A DNA stretch of 64,000 nucleotides from an uncultured Pseudomonadales bacterium (GCA_958296165.1 OY282447.1:3695154-3759153), one strand, 5' to 3'. Positions 25,990 to 34,792 are shown, counted from the stretch's first letter. A program made the numbers and translations. The notes: generated by a model not told the origin, from the letters alone.

Positions 25990-27630
25990 TCACACCGCGG
26001 TGGCGACGAACATCGGGCGTACTTCTACGCCTGTCTCGCTGTCGGTATGCGGTGCCTCGTACTTGCTGCGCAGAGCAGCGTCGATCGTCTCCACGAAGAG
26101 CACCAGCGCTACCTGCGTCAAGCCGAGTTGGCGGCCATAGTCGGCGGCTTGCGCCAAGGCTTCGCGGTAGGCGGAGTCGTCCGTGAAACTCTTTACTTCC
26201 AAGCCGTAGCGTTTGCCGGCGTGCTGAATTACGAGGTCAATTCGGCCATTGCCGGTGGGAAACTCCGGGAATACCTGGCCGCCGCGATGTTGCAGAAAGC
26301 GGGATAGGAACGAATACAGCGTGAAGTGATAGACCGCTTCGTACACGCGAAGATCGCGGCGCCGGGGCGCATCCTTCAACAGCCAGCTGTGGTTGTCGCG
26401 CAGATGCCGTTCGTAGCGCCCCACCAAGGCGTACACATCGAGTGTGTGGTCGGTGATCGTGTCGGAAAGATCCTCGAAGGGCGAGAACAGTCTGCCCGTG
26501 TATGCGAAGTCGGTGAAGGAGAAATAGTTGAACAGCCGCTTCTGCACGAACGGGCAAGCGAACCTCACCTGTTGCGCATGCTCGTGTACTCGCTGGTCTT
26601 CATTGCCGTCCGGTTCGATGACGCCGTTTAGGTAAAGGAAGTTCACGCGCGGCTCGTCGAAGCGGAACGGCACCTTCTCTTCTGTCTGAAAGAGATTCAA
26701 CACCAGCTCCCGATAGGGCGGGCGCTTCGCTTTGGCGATGATGTTCAGGATGTGTACGTTCGGCAACGTGTTGACGGCGGCTGCGTAGACGGCATCGAAA
26801 TCCGCCGACGTAAGCGTACTCGCGCGCCGCTGCTCGGCTTCGGTGGCTAGCAGTTCGCCGAGCCACGAGACCAAGCCGGGCTGACCTTGCGTTTCATGAT
26901 GCAGCCGCTCGACTACAGCGGGCGCCACGCTGCGCCCGCTCTCGCGCTCGAACCACTCGAACATGGCGCACACTTCGTCGCAAGTGAGGTTCGGAATGTG
27001 GAGGCTGCGTTGAATGTTGAACGGCGAGCCGGTTGGATTGTCCACGCCCAACACGCTGCGCACGCCTACGAGAGCAACGCCGTGCAGCAGGTAGCTCATC
27101 TGCGCCGTGGTCTTTTGCGTTTGCGAAAGGCGGGTCGCGTGTATGTTGCGGAAACTGCGCACCACTGCGGCGATGACGTCGTCCGGCAGCGAGTCGAACT
27201 CGTCCAGAACGAGGATGAGCGGCTTGTGCAAGAGTGCTCGGTGCCCATTAGGCGCAGCCGCGAAGATGCTCTTGAGGTCGTGCCGCGCCTCAACGCCTGG
27301 CTGTGCGCCGGTCGGCGCGATTGCCGCGGCGATTGCATCGACCACTTCCTGCTCCGAGGCGAGGCCCTCGACGGTGACATACGCCGCATCGAAGTCGGGG
27401 TGGTCGTGCCGAATCCGTTCCAGCGTTTGCAGCATGATCCACGACTTGCCGCGCTGGCGCGGCGCCCACACCGTGATGTAGCCGCCCTCTTTGGTTGCGT
27501 CCTCGCCCAACAGGCTGGAAAGCACATCCTCGACGAGACCCGTGCGCGGCACATGGAAGTGCAGCTGGTCGTTGATGGGGCCGTAGGATGAGAATCGGCG
27601 CATGGGGCGCTGCGGGCGTTGGATGGCCAA
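25990..27630 (-). CDS. AAA ATPase with C-terminal PD-(D/E)XK nuclease-like domain
   Basis: A 546-residue two-part protein. The ATPase half has the P-loop APRQRGKS (residues 56-63) and Walker B LILVLDEFD (about 138-146). A middle helical region follows (CDEVCAMFEWFERESG, LVSWLGELLATEAE). The C-terminal part ends in a nuclease-like core, GRIDLVIQHAG then YGLEVKSF (Asp, Glu-x-Lys). Related bacterial and archaeal proteins are common in mobile and defence regions; the family function is not settled. The start may instead be ATG 27603 (MRRFSSYGPIN). A broken inverted copy lies 3 kb away. Confidence 0.8.
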   Translation of the reverse strand: MAIQRPQRPMRRFSSYGPINDQLHFHVPRTGLVEDVLSSLLGEDATKEGGYITVWAPRQRGKSWIMLQTLERIRHDHPDFDAAYVTVEGLASEQEVVDAIAAAIAPTGAQPGVEARHDLKSIFAAAPNGHRALLHKPLILVLDEFDSLPDDVIAAVVRSFRNIHATRLSQTQKTTAQMSYLLHGVALVGVRSVLGVDNPTGSPFNIQRSLHIPNLTCDEVCAMFEWFERESGRSVAPAVVERLHHETQGQPGLVSWLGELLATEAEQRRASTLTSADFDAVYAAAVNTLPNVHILNIIAKAKRPPYRELVLNLFQTEEKVPFRFDEPRVNFLYLNGVIEPDGNEDQRVHEHAQQVRFACPFVQKRLFNYFSFTDFAYTGRLFSPFEDLSDTITDHTLDVYALVGRYERHLRDNHSWLLKDAPRRRDLRVYEAVYHFTLYSFLSRFLQHRGGQVFPEFPTGNGRIDLVIQHAGKRYGLEVKSFTDDSAYREALAQAADYGRQLGLTQVALVLFVETIDAALRSKYEAPHTDSETGVEVRPMFVATAV

Positions 27631-27675
27631 GCGAAGCCTACAGCCAAGCAGCCGCGAACGGCAATTGTCGTCCGC

Positions 27676-28878
27676 CTAGCACGCCGCCCGCAGCGCGTCA
27701 TAGCGGAAGACGGCATCTAGAACGCGCCCGCTGGCCCGCTTTGCAGCGCGGTCGCGCAGCCAAGCTGCCGTGCCGGAGAGATGGAACAGCTTGGAGTTGC
27801 GGCGCGCTTGGCGCTGCAACTTGGCGGTGCGGCGGCGGCGGAGATCTTCATAGCGCCTGAAACTCTGCGCTGCCTGCTTGCCGGCGGCCAGGCAAGAAGC
27901 CAGTACCGCAGCGTCTTCGATGGCCGCGGCGGCGCCTTGGGCCATGAATGGCAGCATCGGGTGGCCGGCGTCTCCCAACAGCGTCACTGCGCCTTTGCCC
28001 CAGCTTGCCGCCGGAGCGCGGTCGTAGAGCGCCCACTTGTAGAGCGAACCGGGCGCCATGTGGTCGATGAGTGTTTGTATGTGCGGATGCCAGCCGGCGA
28101 AATCGGCCTTCAACTCTGCGTGTTCGCCGCGCGCGGTCCAGGATTCCACCTCCCAGCCAGCCTTCTCGACCACGCAGACGCAGTTCACCAACGCACCGCC
28201 TTGCACGAAGTAGTGTACGAAGTGGCGGCCCGGCCCCCACCACAGCGATGCCACCGGCGCGATCAGACCCTCCGGCAAACGCTCCGCTGGCACCAAGGTG
28301 CGCCAAGCGACGTTGCCGGTGAAGGTTGGATTTTCGGGGCCGAACAGGCCGACCCGCACGGTTGATTGGATGCCGTCGGCACCCACCAGCGCCATGCCGG
28401 CGTGAATCGTCTCGCCGGCCTCGTCAGCCACCGCCACATGTATGCTTGCGTCGTCTTGCTCGAAGCTCCGCACCGTGCAGGCGGTGTGCAGTTCAATGCG
28501 GTCATCCCTCCCGGCTGCCTCGATCAACACCCGCAGCAGGTCGCTGCGGTGGACGTGGTAGTAGGGGAATCCGTAAGTCGCGCGCGCCGCTTCGCCCAAC
28601 GGCGACGTGCTGACGACTCGGCCAGAGCGCCAGTTTCTGATCTCGGTGGCGGCGGGCAGGGAGGCGCACGCTTCAAGCGCCTCGGCGAGGCCCAAGTGGT
28701 GCAGCACGCGGGCTCCGTTGGGGCTGATTTGGATGCCGGCGCCAACCTGCCCGAACTCTGGCATCCGCTCGAAAACCGCCGCCTCGAACCCAGCGCGGGC
28801 CAGGCACAGCGCTGCCGTCAAGCCGCCGATGCCGCCGCCGGCGATGTGTACTCTGCCAGCCCTTGCGCCGATGGCCAC
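27676..28878 (-). CDS. FAD-dependent monooxygenase, salicylate hydroxylase-like
   Basis: A 400-residue group A flavin monooxygenase of the NahG/UbiH type, which hydroxylates aromatic rings with NAD(P)H and oxygen. The dinucleotide fold is HIAGGGIGGLTAALCLARAG and the NADPH/FAD DG motif is ALVGADGIQSTVRVGLFG. The FAD ribityl-contact motif is VTLLGDAGHPMLPFMAQG. The substrate is not readable from sequence. It is 13 bases upstream of a GNAT gene stop on the same strand, so it may be the last gene of that run. Confidence 0.85.
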   Translation of the reverse strand: MAIGARAGRVHIAGGGIGGLTAALCLARAGFEAAVFERMPEFGQVGAGIQISPNGARVLHHLGLAEALEACASLPAATEIRNWRSGRVVSTSPLGEAARATYGFPYYHVHRSDLLRVLIEAAGRDDRIELHTACTVRSFEQDDASIHVAVADEAGETIHAGMALVGADGIQSTVRVGLFGPENPTFTGNVAWRTLVPAERLPEGLIAPVASLWWGPGRHFVHYFVQGGALVNCVCVVEKAGWEVESWTARGEHAELKADFAGWHPHIQTLIDHMAPGSLYKWALYDRAPAASWGKGAVTLLGDAGHPMLPFMAQGAAAAIEDAAVLASCLAAGKQAAQSFRRYEDLRRRRTAKLQRQARRNSKLFHLSGTAAWLRDRAAKRASGRVLDAVFRYDALRAAC

Positions 28879-28891
28879 GAACCTCCGCTGC

Positions 28892-29377
28892 CTACAGCAG
28901 CTTCTTGGTCATCCGGTAGGCCGCTTCGCGCCCTTGATAGAAGCCGTGCAAATAGTCGCCGTGGCGGTAGCCTTGCGTGGCGTAGAACTCGCGTGCGCCG
29001 TGATTGCCGGCGCGTACTTCCAAGGAGATCTCGCCGACGCCGGCGGTGTCTGCGGACTTCTCTAGCCAGCCCAAAATCTGCCGCGCCACGCCGCGCCTGC
29101 GCAAACGCGGCGCTACTGCCAGCAACACCAAATGCGCTCGTTCCAGGCCGAACTCCATCACGCCGAAGCCGCCCAGCACGCTGGCGCCGCCGAAGCGGCA
29201 GCGGGCGCACAGTACCGCCGTCTCTGGCCTTGCGATCAGCCGCAGGATGGCGGGCGGTTGCCAGCGCCACTCCAAGCCATGTTCGATCTCGTCGCGCGAC
29301 AACCGCGCAATCGGCACGGCGTCTTCGACGCTCGCCAGCTCGAGTTGGGTGGCGGCGCCAGCCATGCGATCGACCAC
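28892..29377 (-). CDS. GNAT-family N-acetyltransferase (RimI-like)
   Basis: A 161-residue acetyltransferase. The acetyl-CoA loop is RLRRRGVARQILGWLEKSA (motif A), preceded by the strand LVLLAVAPR and followed by ISLEVRAGNHGAREFYATQGY (motif B). This resembles RimI ribosomal-protein acetyltransferases but is not certain to be one. GTG at 29377 and ATG at 29365 are both possible starts. It sits between the DUF1499 gene and the monooxygenase gene with very short gaps. Confidence 0.8.
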   Translation of the reverse strand: MVDRMAGAATQLELASVEDAVPIARLSRDEIEHGLEWRWQPPAILRLIARPETAVLCARCRFGGASVLGGFGVMEFGLERAHLVLLAVAPRLRRRGVARQILGWLEKSADTAGVGEISLEVRAGNHGAREFYATQGYRHGDYLHGFYQGREAAYRMTKKLL

Positions 29378-29381
29378 GGGC

Positions 29382-30137
29382 CTAAAGCCGAGCTAGGAAA
29401 TCGCTGATGCGCGCGGCGTTGGCGCCTAGGTCGCTTTGCCCGATGCGCGATACCGAGCGCAGATCCACGATCGAGCCGCTGTCGTCCGGGCGGACGCGAA
29501 TCACCACGTCGTCCTTGAAGCCGAACCAGAAGGTCGTATGCGTGGCTTCCACGATGCCTTGCTCGGCATCCTCGTTGACCACCTCCCAACCGAGTTCTCG
29601 GGCGATGGCGGCGGCTCGCTCCACGGTCGCCGCGACGCCGTCCGCGGAGTGGCCGCCAGCGAGGTGCGGATAGCCCTCGGCCTGCTGCCGCGCTTCCTCC
29701 TCGGTGTACTCCAGCGAATTGGTGCCGGGGCCGCGCAGAGCGGCGATCTTGTCGAAGACGGGCGGATCTTGGCGATCGGTGGCGATGTCGTGGATTGGAG
29801 GCACGGAGTTGGCGGTGTTGTACTGCACGCCCATCCACGCCAACGTAACGATGCTGGCCACGACGCCGGCGATGATCAACGGCCTATCGGCGTTGCGTCC
29901 GCGCATCTTTGCGCGGATGAACCCTGCGATGCCGAGCACCAGCGCGATGCAGGCCAGCAAGACGCCGCCGAACAGCAGGTTGAAGCCGGCCGTGAACGCC
30001 CACACGCCGAAGCGCGAGCCCAGTGCGCCGGCGGGCAATGCGAACAAGCCTATCAAGCCGATGTAGAGCACGAACTTTGCCCATAGTCCGGCCCGGTCTG
30101 CCGCCGCGCCAGCTTTCGTCTCGTCGTTGTCTGCCAT
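29382..30137 (-). CDS. DUF1499 family membrane protein
   Basis: A 251-residue protein with three membrane helices in the first 110 residues (FVLYIGLIGLFALPAG, LLFGGVLLACIALVLG, LIIAGVVASIVTLAW). A soluble DUF1499 domain follows (TNSLEYTEEEARQQ, ATHTTFWFGFKDDVVIRV, VDLRSVSRIGQSDLGANAARI). The function of DUF1499 is unknown. ATG 30137 has a good ribosome-binding site (GGAGGA); the open frame continues upstream but without coding character. Divergent from the DUF1820 gene. Confidence 0.85.
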   Translation of the reverse strand: MADNDETKAGAAADRAGLWAKFVLYIGLIGLFALPAGALGSRFGVWAFTAGFNLLFGGVLLACIALVLGIAGFIRAKMRGRNADRPLIIAGVVASIVTLAWMGVQYNTANSVPPIHDIATDRQDPPVFDKIAALRGPGTNSLEYTEEEARQQAEGYPHLAGGHSADGVAATVERAAAIARELGWEVVNEDAEQGIVEATHTTFWFGFKDDVVIRVRPDDSGSIVDLRSVSRIGQSDLGANAARISDFLARL

Positions 30138-30202
30138 TAGTCTTCCTCCATCGGTCGCAACCCGTGCCGCTCTTAACGTGGCGCGGATTATGGCACTGCG
30201 GT

Positions 30203-30260
30203 GTGCGGCGTGTGCAGCCTGTGCAGCCTTGTGCAGCCTGTGCAAAAGGCGCAAAAGGCT
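30203..30260. repeat. Short tandem repeat between divergent genes
   Basis: Four or five imperfect copies of a 9- to 10-base unit (TGTGCAGCCT, with TGTGCGGCG and TGTGCAAAAGGC variants) fill about 55 bases of the 178-base intergenic region. No protein is encoded; it may simply be slippage-prone DNA in a promoter region. Confidence 0.6.
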
Positions 30261-30315
30261 TGAAAACATCGTGTGGAAGCCTATTAAAATCGCCATCAAA
30301 CTGCCCGGTGACATC

Positions 30316-30648
30316 ATGGCCGACGACAAGCCTCACATCTACCGCATCTACTTCCACAGCCACGGGCAGATCTACGAGGTGTACGCACACTCGATCTACC
30401 AGAGCGACTTGTACGGCTTCGTGGAAATCGAGGACTACATCTTCGGCGAGACGTCGCAGTCGGCGGTGATCGATCCCAGCAAGGAAAAACTCCGCACCGA
30501 GTTCGAGAGCGTGCAGCGCAGCTTCGTGCCCATGCACGCCATCATCCGTATCGACGAGGTAGGCAAGGAGGGCACGGCCAAGATCACCGACAGCTCCGGC
30601 AACAACGTCACGCCGTTCCCCATGCCCATGCCGGGCAAGAAGAGCTAG
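30316..30648 (+). CDS. DUF1820 family protein
   Basis: A 110-residue cytoplasmic protein matching the small DUF1820 family, found mainly in gammaproteobacteria. Conserved stretches are IYRIYFHSHGQIYEVYA, YGFVEIEDYIFGE and VQRSFVPMHAIIRIDEV. The function is unknown. The ATG follows CCGGTGACATC, a weak ribosome-binding site. The FAD-dependent reductase gene begins 12 bases downstream, so the two are likely co-transcribed. Confidence 0.85.
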   Translation: MADDKPHIYRIYFHSHGQIYEVYAHSIYQSDLYGFVEIEDYIFGETSQSAVIDPSKEKLRTEFESVQRSFVPMHAIIRIDEVGKEGTAKITDSSGNNVTPFPMPMPGKKS

Positions 30649-30660
30649 CTCGAGCGGCGC

Positions 30661-31881
30661 GTGAGCATCGTCATCGTCGGTGGCGGCCAGGCCGCAGGCC
30701 AAGCAGCGGCCAGCCTGCGCCAGGAGGGCTACCAAGGGCGCATCGTGGTGGTTGGCGAAGAGCCGCACGTTCCCTATCAACGTCCGCCGCTCTCCAAGCA
30801 GTATCTGGCCGGCGAATACGGCTTAGAGCGCGTATACCTGCGGCCGGCCAAGTTCTACGAGAGCAAGAACGTGCAGGTGCGCTGCGGCGTGCGCGTGCAG
30901 AGCATCGATGCCAAGGCGCAAACGATCGCCTGCTCGGACGGCCAAGAACTGGCCTACGACAAGCTCTTGCTGGCAACCGGCGCTCGTCCGCGCCGGCTCG
31001 ATGCGCCCGGCAGCCAACTGCCTGGCGTTTACTACTTGCGCACCGTTGCGGACGTAGACGCCATCAAGCGGGATTTCCAGCCCGGCCGCCGCATCGCCAT
31101 CGTCGGCGGCGGGTACATCGGCTTGGAGGTGGCGGCAGTGGCCGTGCAGATGGGTTTGCGCGCGACCATATTGGAAATGGCGCCGCGCATCCTGCCGCGC
31201 GTGGCGATGCCGGCCATGTCGGCCTTCTACCATGCGCTGCATGCCGGCGAAGGCGTGGCCATTCGCACCGATGCGCGCGTGCAGGCGTTCGCGGGCGGCG
31301 ATCGGCTCACGGCCGTGGTCTTGGCCGACGGCGAACAACTGCAAGCGGATCTCGCGGTAGTGGGCGTCGGCATCCTGCCTAACGTGGAACTGGCCGAGGC
31401 GGCGGGGCTCGAGTGCGACGACGGCATCATGGTGAACGAGCACGCGCGCACTAGCGACCCGCACATCTACGCCGCCGGCGATTGCACCAACCACCCCAAT
31501 CCGCTGCTCGGCCGTCGCCTGCGCTTGGAGTCGGTGCCGAACGCCATGGAGCAATCCCGCGTCGCGGCCGCCAACATGGCCGGCAAACCCAAGGAATACG
31601 CCGCCATGCCGTGGTTCTGGTCCGATCAATACGACCTGAAGCTGCAAATGGTAGGCTTTCCCGCCGAAGGCGATGTGTGCGTGATGCGGGGCGATCCGGC
31701 AGCACGGCAGTTCGCGTCGTTCTACGTTCGCGAGGGCGTATTGGTGGCGGCCGATGCCGTGAACAGCGCCCGCGAGTTCATGGCGGCAAGGCAATTGGTG
31801 GGCAAGCCGGTGGATCCAGCGCGACTCGAGGATTCGGGCACAGAAATGAAGACAATCGTGCGCATGGCAGCTGGGCTGTAA
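30661..31881 (+). CDS. FAD-dependent pyridine nucleotide reductase (ferredoxin/rubredoxin reductase type)
   Basis: A 406-residue reductase of the family that passes electrons from NAD(P)H to ferredoxins or rubredoxins of oxygenases. The N-terminal FAD fold is IVIVGGGQAAGQAAASLR. The NAD(P) fold is IAIVGGGYIGLEVAAVA, and the second FAD motif is HIYAAGDCTNHPNPL. A C-terminal reductase domain follows (WFWSDQYDLKLQMVG). The GTG start follows a GAGCGGC site. No ferredoxin or oxygenase gene lies beside it, so the electron partner is unknown. Confidence 0.9.
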   Translation: MSIVIVGGGQAAGQAAASLRQEGYQGRIVVVGEEPHVPYQRPPLSKQYLAGEYGLERVYLRPAKFYESKNVQVRCGVRVQSIDAKAQTIACSDGQELAYDKLLLATGARPRRLDAPGSQLPGVYYLRTVADVDAIKRDFQPGRRIAIVGGGYIGLEVAAVAVQMGLRATILEMAPRILPRVAMPAMSAFYHALHAGEGVAIRTDARVQAFAGGDRLTAVVLADGEQLQADLAVVGVGILPNVELAEAAGLECDDGIMVNEHARTSDPHIYAAGDCTNHPNPLLGRRLRLESVPNAMEQSRVAAANMAGKPKEYAAMPWFWSDQYDLKLQMVGFPAEGDVCVMRGDPAARQFASFYVREGVLVAADAVNSAREFMAARQLVGKPVDPARLEDSGTEMKTIVRMAAGL

Positions 31882-31887
31882 GCGAAC

Positions 31888-32430
31888 ATGAAACTCGCCG
31901 TCGGCATCGTCGTCACCGCAGTCGTGCTGTTCGTGTTCGGATTCCTGTTTTGGGCCGCCAACCCGCTGCCCTCCGCGAGCTGGAATACCGCCGCAGACCA
32001 GGCAGCCGCGCAGAACGCGGTTCGCGCGCACTTTCCGCAATCGGGCGTCTACAACGTCCCCGGCGCCGCCACTGCGCCGAGCGGCGTTTGGGCCATGGTC
32101 TACGTGAACCACGATGTTCCCGAAACGTTGCCGGACCCAGCGGAGATGCTGCGCGGCTTCTTCCATTACGTTCTTGTCGCCCTGATGCTCGCGTTGCTGT
32201 TGCGACAGCGAGCGCCGCTGGCGGAACAGGTCAAGAAGGCTGCCGTGGCTGGCTTGGCCGCGGTGATCGTTGTGGAAGGCTCGGATGTGGTTTGGTGGGG
32301 CTATCCGCTCGGCTGGAAACTGTGGAGCGTCGGCTACCACGAGCTCGTGTTCGTCATCGGTGCCTTGACCTTGGCGAAGTTCCTGCCGGCCAGCGGCGCA
32401 GCACAAGCCAGTGGCGCAGCGGAAGCGTAG
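31888..32430 (+). CDS. Hypothetical membrane protein
   Basis: A 180-residue protein I do not recognise. It has an N-terminal membrane helix (VGIVVTAVVLFVFGFLFWAA), a polar loop of about 70 residues, and three further hydrophobic segments (FFHYVLVALMLALLL, AAVAGLAAVIVVEGSDVVW, ELVFVIGALTLAKFL). It ends in a short Ala/Gly/Ser repeat (ASGAAQASGAAEA). It follows the reductase by 6 bases and precedes the CULT gene by 3, so it belongs to that transcription unit. Confidence 0.75.
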   Translation: MKLAVGIVVTAVVLFVFGFLFWAANPLPSASWNTAADQAAAQNAVRAHFPQSGVYNVPGAATAPSGVWAMVYVNHDVPETLPDPAEMLRGFFHYVLVALMLALLLRQRAPLAEQVKKAAVAGLAAVIVVEGSDVVWWGYPLGWKLWSVGYHELVFVIGALTLAKFLPASGAAQASGAAEA

Positions 32431-32433
32431 GCA

Positions 32434-32877
32434 ATGAACGAGCGCGGTTGGAGCGGCATCGCAATGCACAGGGCGAGCGGCGAGGGCGATCAAGGCGGTC
32501 AGAGCGTTCTGGACGCGGACGTGATGGACCCGAAGCTCACGGAGATGCTCGACGACGCTACGCGATCCAAGGACGGCTTCCTGTTCTGCGTGGCCTGCTC
32601 GCATGTGATCGGCCATGTGCAGGATCGCTTTGAAGTAAACGGCTCGTTCGAGCACACCTGCACCAATCCCTACGGCTACGTGCATCGCTTCGGTTGCCAT
32701 CGGGAAGCGCATGGCTGCGCCATCAGCGGCAAGCCGCAAGCCGCCGACAGCTGGTTCCAGGGTTTTCGGTGGCGGCTGGCCGCCTGTGGCAACTGCGATA
32801 CGCACATGGGCTGGTTGTTCGAGAAATCCGGCACACACTTCTTCGGCCTGATTCTCGACCGCATCCAAGTGAATTGA
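32434..32877 (+). CDS. CULT-domain protein (bacterial cereblon-like)
   Basis: A 147-residue protein whose last 100 residues match the CULT domain, the thalidomide-binding fold of eukaryotic cereblon and of small bacterial proteins such as that of Magnetospirillum. Zinc ligands are C52-x2-C55 and C118-x2-C121. The three cage Trp residues fall at W107, W113 and W127 (6 and 14 apart), in DSWFQGFRWRLAACGNC and HMGWLFE. From memory, these spacings equal those of the Magnetospirillum protein. A Phe stands where a Tyr often sits after the last Trp. The start may be ATG 32524. Bacterial function is unknown; binding of a small ligand or a modified protein end is plausible. Confidence 0.85.
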   Translation: MNERGWSGIAMHRASGEGDQGGQSVLDADVMDPKLTEMLDDATRSKDGFLFCVACSHVIGHVQDRFEVNGSFEHTCTNPYGYVHRFGCHREAHGCAISGKPQAADSWFQGFRWRLAACGNCDTHMGWLFEKSGTHFFGLILDRIQVN

Positions 32878-32881
32878 TCGC

Positions 32882-33559
32882 ATGCCACCGAGTGCGGATG
32901 ACTACGACACGCTCACCTTCGACTGCTACGGCACGCTGATCGACTGGGGCGCAGGCCTCGTCGACTTCCTGCAGCCCGTGCTGCGCAAGCACGACGCGCA
33001 CGTGATCGACGATTTCCTGCTGGAGTTCTTCGCAGTCGCGGAGCCGCAAGCGCAAGTCCGCGGCCGCCGCTACGCGGACGTGCTGCGCGAGGTGCTGCGC
33101 GGTTTGGGATCGCGGCTTGGCTTCACGCCAGACGTCGCCCTGCTCGATGCATTCGCGGCAAGCCCCGCCGACTGGCTGCCGTTCCCAGACACCGTGGAGG
33201 CGCTGCAGCGCTTGGCTGCGCGGTTTGAATTAGTGGCCGTCTCCAACATCGACAACAGCTTGTTCGCGGCTACGCAGAAGCGCTTGGGCGTAACGTTCAA
33301 GCATGTGATCACCGCTCAGGATGTCGGCGTCTACAAACCCGACGCGCGCATGTTCCGGGCTGCGCTGGCTGCGGTGGGCGGACGGAAACGTGTGCTGCAT
33401 GTGGCGCAGAGCCTGTTTCACGACATCGCTCCGGCCTCGGCGCTGGGCTTGGACACCGCTTGGATTCGGCGCGACAGGAACGCAGCCAAACCGGCGGACG
33501 CCAAGCCCACTTGGACGTTCGATTCGCTTGCCGAGTGCGCCGATGCGCTCTTGGCGTGA
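32882..33559 (+). CDS. HAD-superfamily hydrolase (haloacid dehalogenase type II-like)
   Basis: A 225-residue HAD hydrolase. Motif I is LTFDCYGTLIDW (Asp nucleophile), motif II is LVAVSNIDNS, and motif III is the Lys in DVGVYKPDARMF. The region VAQSLFHDIAPASALGL is in the place of motif IV. This pattern suits L-2-haloacid dehalogenases or phosphatases of the same branch; the second Asp of motif I is replaced by Tyr-Gly-Thr, as in dehalogenases. It starts 4 bases after the CULT gene. Confidence 0.85.
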   Translation: MPPSADDYDTLTFDCYGTLIDWGAGLVDFLQPVLRKHDAHVIDDFLLEFFAVAEPQAQVRGRRYADVLREVLRGLGSRLGFTPDVALLDAFAASPADWLPFPDTVEALQRLAARFELVAVSNIDNSLFAATQKRLGVTFKHVITAQDVGVYKPDARMFRAALAAVGGRKRVLHVAQSLFHDIAPASALGLDTAWIRRDRNAAKPADAKPTWTFDSLAECADALLA

Positions 33560-33605
33560 CGGCGTGACGGCGCGGCAGCGTGGCAGCGAGAGGAAGGCGA
33601 GCAGA

Positions 33606-34097
33606 GTGAGCCGTTCCGCCAGCATCGAAATCGGCAAGGAAGACATGCACTTCTCCGCCGCCCACTTCACCATCTTTTCCGCCACCGAGCGCGAGAACCT
33701 GCACGGCCACGACTTCTTCGTGGCGGCCACGGTCACCGGCCCGGTGGACGACGGCGGCCTGTGCTTCGACTACAACGCTTTGAAGACCCGCCTGCGCGCG
33801 CTGTGCGAGAGATTGGACGAAACCGTGCTGCTGCCGGCCGAGTCGCCGCACTTGGGCATCGACGCGCAAACGGACCGCGTGACGGTGGCCTTCGCCGACG
33901 AGCGGCTGGCGTTTCTACCCCGGGACGTGAAGATCTTGCCGGTGCGCAACATCACCGTTGAAGAGCTGAGCGCTTGGTTCGTGGCGCAGCTCACCGCCGA
34001 CGATGGGTTTCTGGCTCTGCCCATCGACTCGCTCCATCTGCGCGTCTCGTCCGGCCCTGGCCAATGGGCCGGCACCACTTGGCAGCAAGCGGCGTGA
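33606..34097 (+). CDS. 6-pyruvoyl-tetrahydropterin synthase/QueD-like protein lacking catalytic Cys
   Basis: A 163-residue protein of the PTPS/QueD fold (T-fold). Zinc His residues are present in MHFSAAHF and NLHGHDFFV, and the TG-DFxxLK-like segment VTGPVDDGGLCFDYNALK matches the family. The Cys normally five residues before the HGH pair (as in E. coli QueD HKCGRLHGH) is replaced by Arg (ERENLHGH). The Asp-His of the catalytic triad reads DET. The reaction may therefore differ from QueD. The GTG start is set by the stop of the preceding gene and by the family N-terminus. It overlaps the SDR gene in GTGA. Confidence 0.8.
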   Translation: MSRSASIEIGKEDMHFSAAHFTIFSATERENLHGHDFFVAATVTGPVDDGGLCFDYNALKTRLRALCERLDETVLLPAESPHLGIDAQTDRVTVAFADERLAFLPRDVKILPVRNITVEELSAWFVAQLTADDGFLALPIDSLHLRVSSGPGQWAGTTWQQAA

Positions 34098-34789
34098 AGC
34101 TGGCCATCGTCAGCGGCGCGAGCGCCGGCATTGGGCTTGCGACCGCCGAGCGTTTCCTGGACGCTGGCTATGCGGTGGCTACGCTGTCGCGGCGGCCCTG
34201 CCCACTGGCGGCGGCGCACCACATCCCCTGCGATCTCTCCGCTCCGGAATCTTTGCAGCGCGCTGGCGAAGCGCTTGCGCCGCTCTTAGCCGGAGCGGCG
34301 CCCATCGCGCTGATTCACAACGCTTCGAGGCTCTTGAACGACACCGCTTCAAGCACCGAGAGCGATGTGCTGCGGAGCGTGCTCGAAGTCAACGTGGTTG
34401 GCATTAACTCGTTGAATCGGCTGGTTTTGCCGCACATGGCGGCAGGCTCCTGCATTCTTTTCGTCGGCTCCACGCTGGCCGAGAAGGCCGTGCCGGGCAG
34501 TTTCTCCTATGTGGTGAGCAAGCACGCTCAAGTGGGCATGATGCGGGCGTGCTGCCAGGATCTCGCCGGCACCGGCATTCACACGGCGTGCATCTGCCCA
34601 GGCTTCACGGATACCGAGATGCTGCGCGAGCACGTTCCCGAACAGGCCATGGACGCCGTGCGCGGCATGTCTGCGTTCAATCGCCTGATCGAGCCGGCGG
34701 AGATTGCGGCGGCCCTGCTGTGGGCAGCCGAATCGCCGGTGCTGAACGGCAGCGTTATCCACGCCAACTTGGGCCAAGTGGAACGCTAG
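34094..34789 (+). CDS. Short-chain dehydrogenase/reductase (sepiapterin-reductase-like context)
   Basis: A 231-residue SDR. The NADP(H) loop is VSGASAGIGLATAERF and the conserved Asn is in LIHNASRL. The catalytic Ser is in VGSTLAEK and the Tyr-x3-Lys is YVVSK. The GTG start overlaps the stop of the PTPS-like gene, a strong sign of shared function. A PTPS followed by an SDR is also how tetrahydrobiopterin is made (PTPS then sepiapterin reductase). That reading is inference, because many SDRs act on other substrates. Confidence 0.85.
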   Translation: MKLAIVSGASAGIGLATAERFLDAGYAVATLSRRPCPLAAAHHIPCDLSAPESLQRAGEALAPLLAGAAPIALIHNASRLLNDTASSTESDVLRSVLEVNVVGINSLNRLVLPHMAAGSCILFVGSTLAEKAVPGSFSYVVSKHAQVGMMRACCQDLAGTGIHTACICPGFTDTEMLREHVPEQAMDAVRGMSAFNRLIEPAEIAAALLWAAESPVLNGSVIHANLGQVER

Positions 34790-34792
34790 GCC

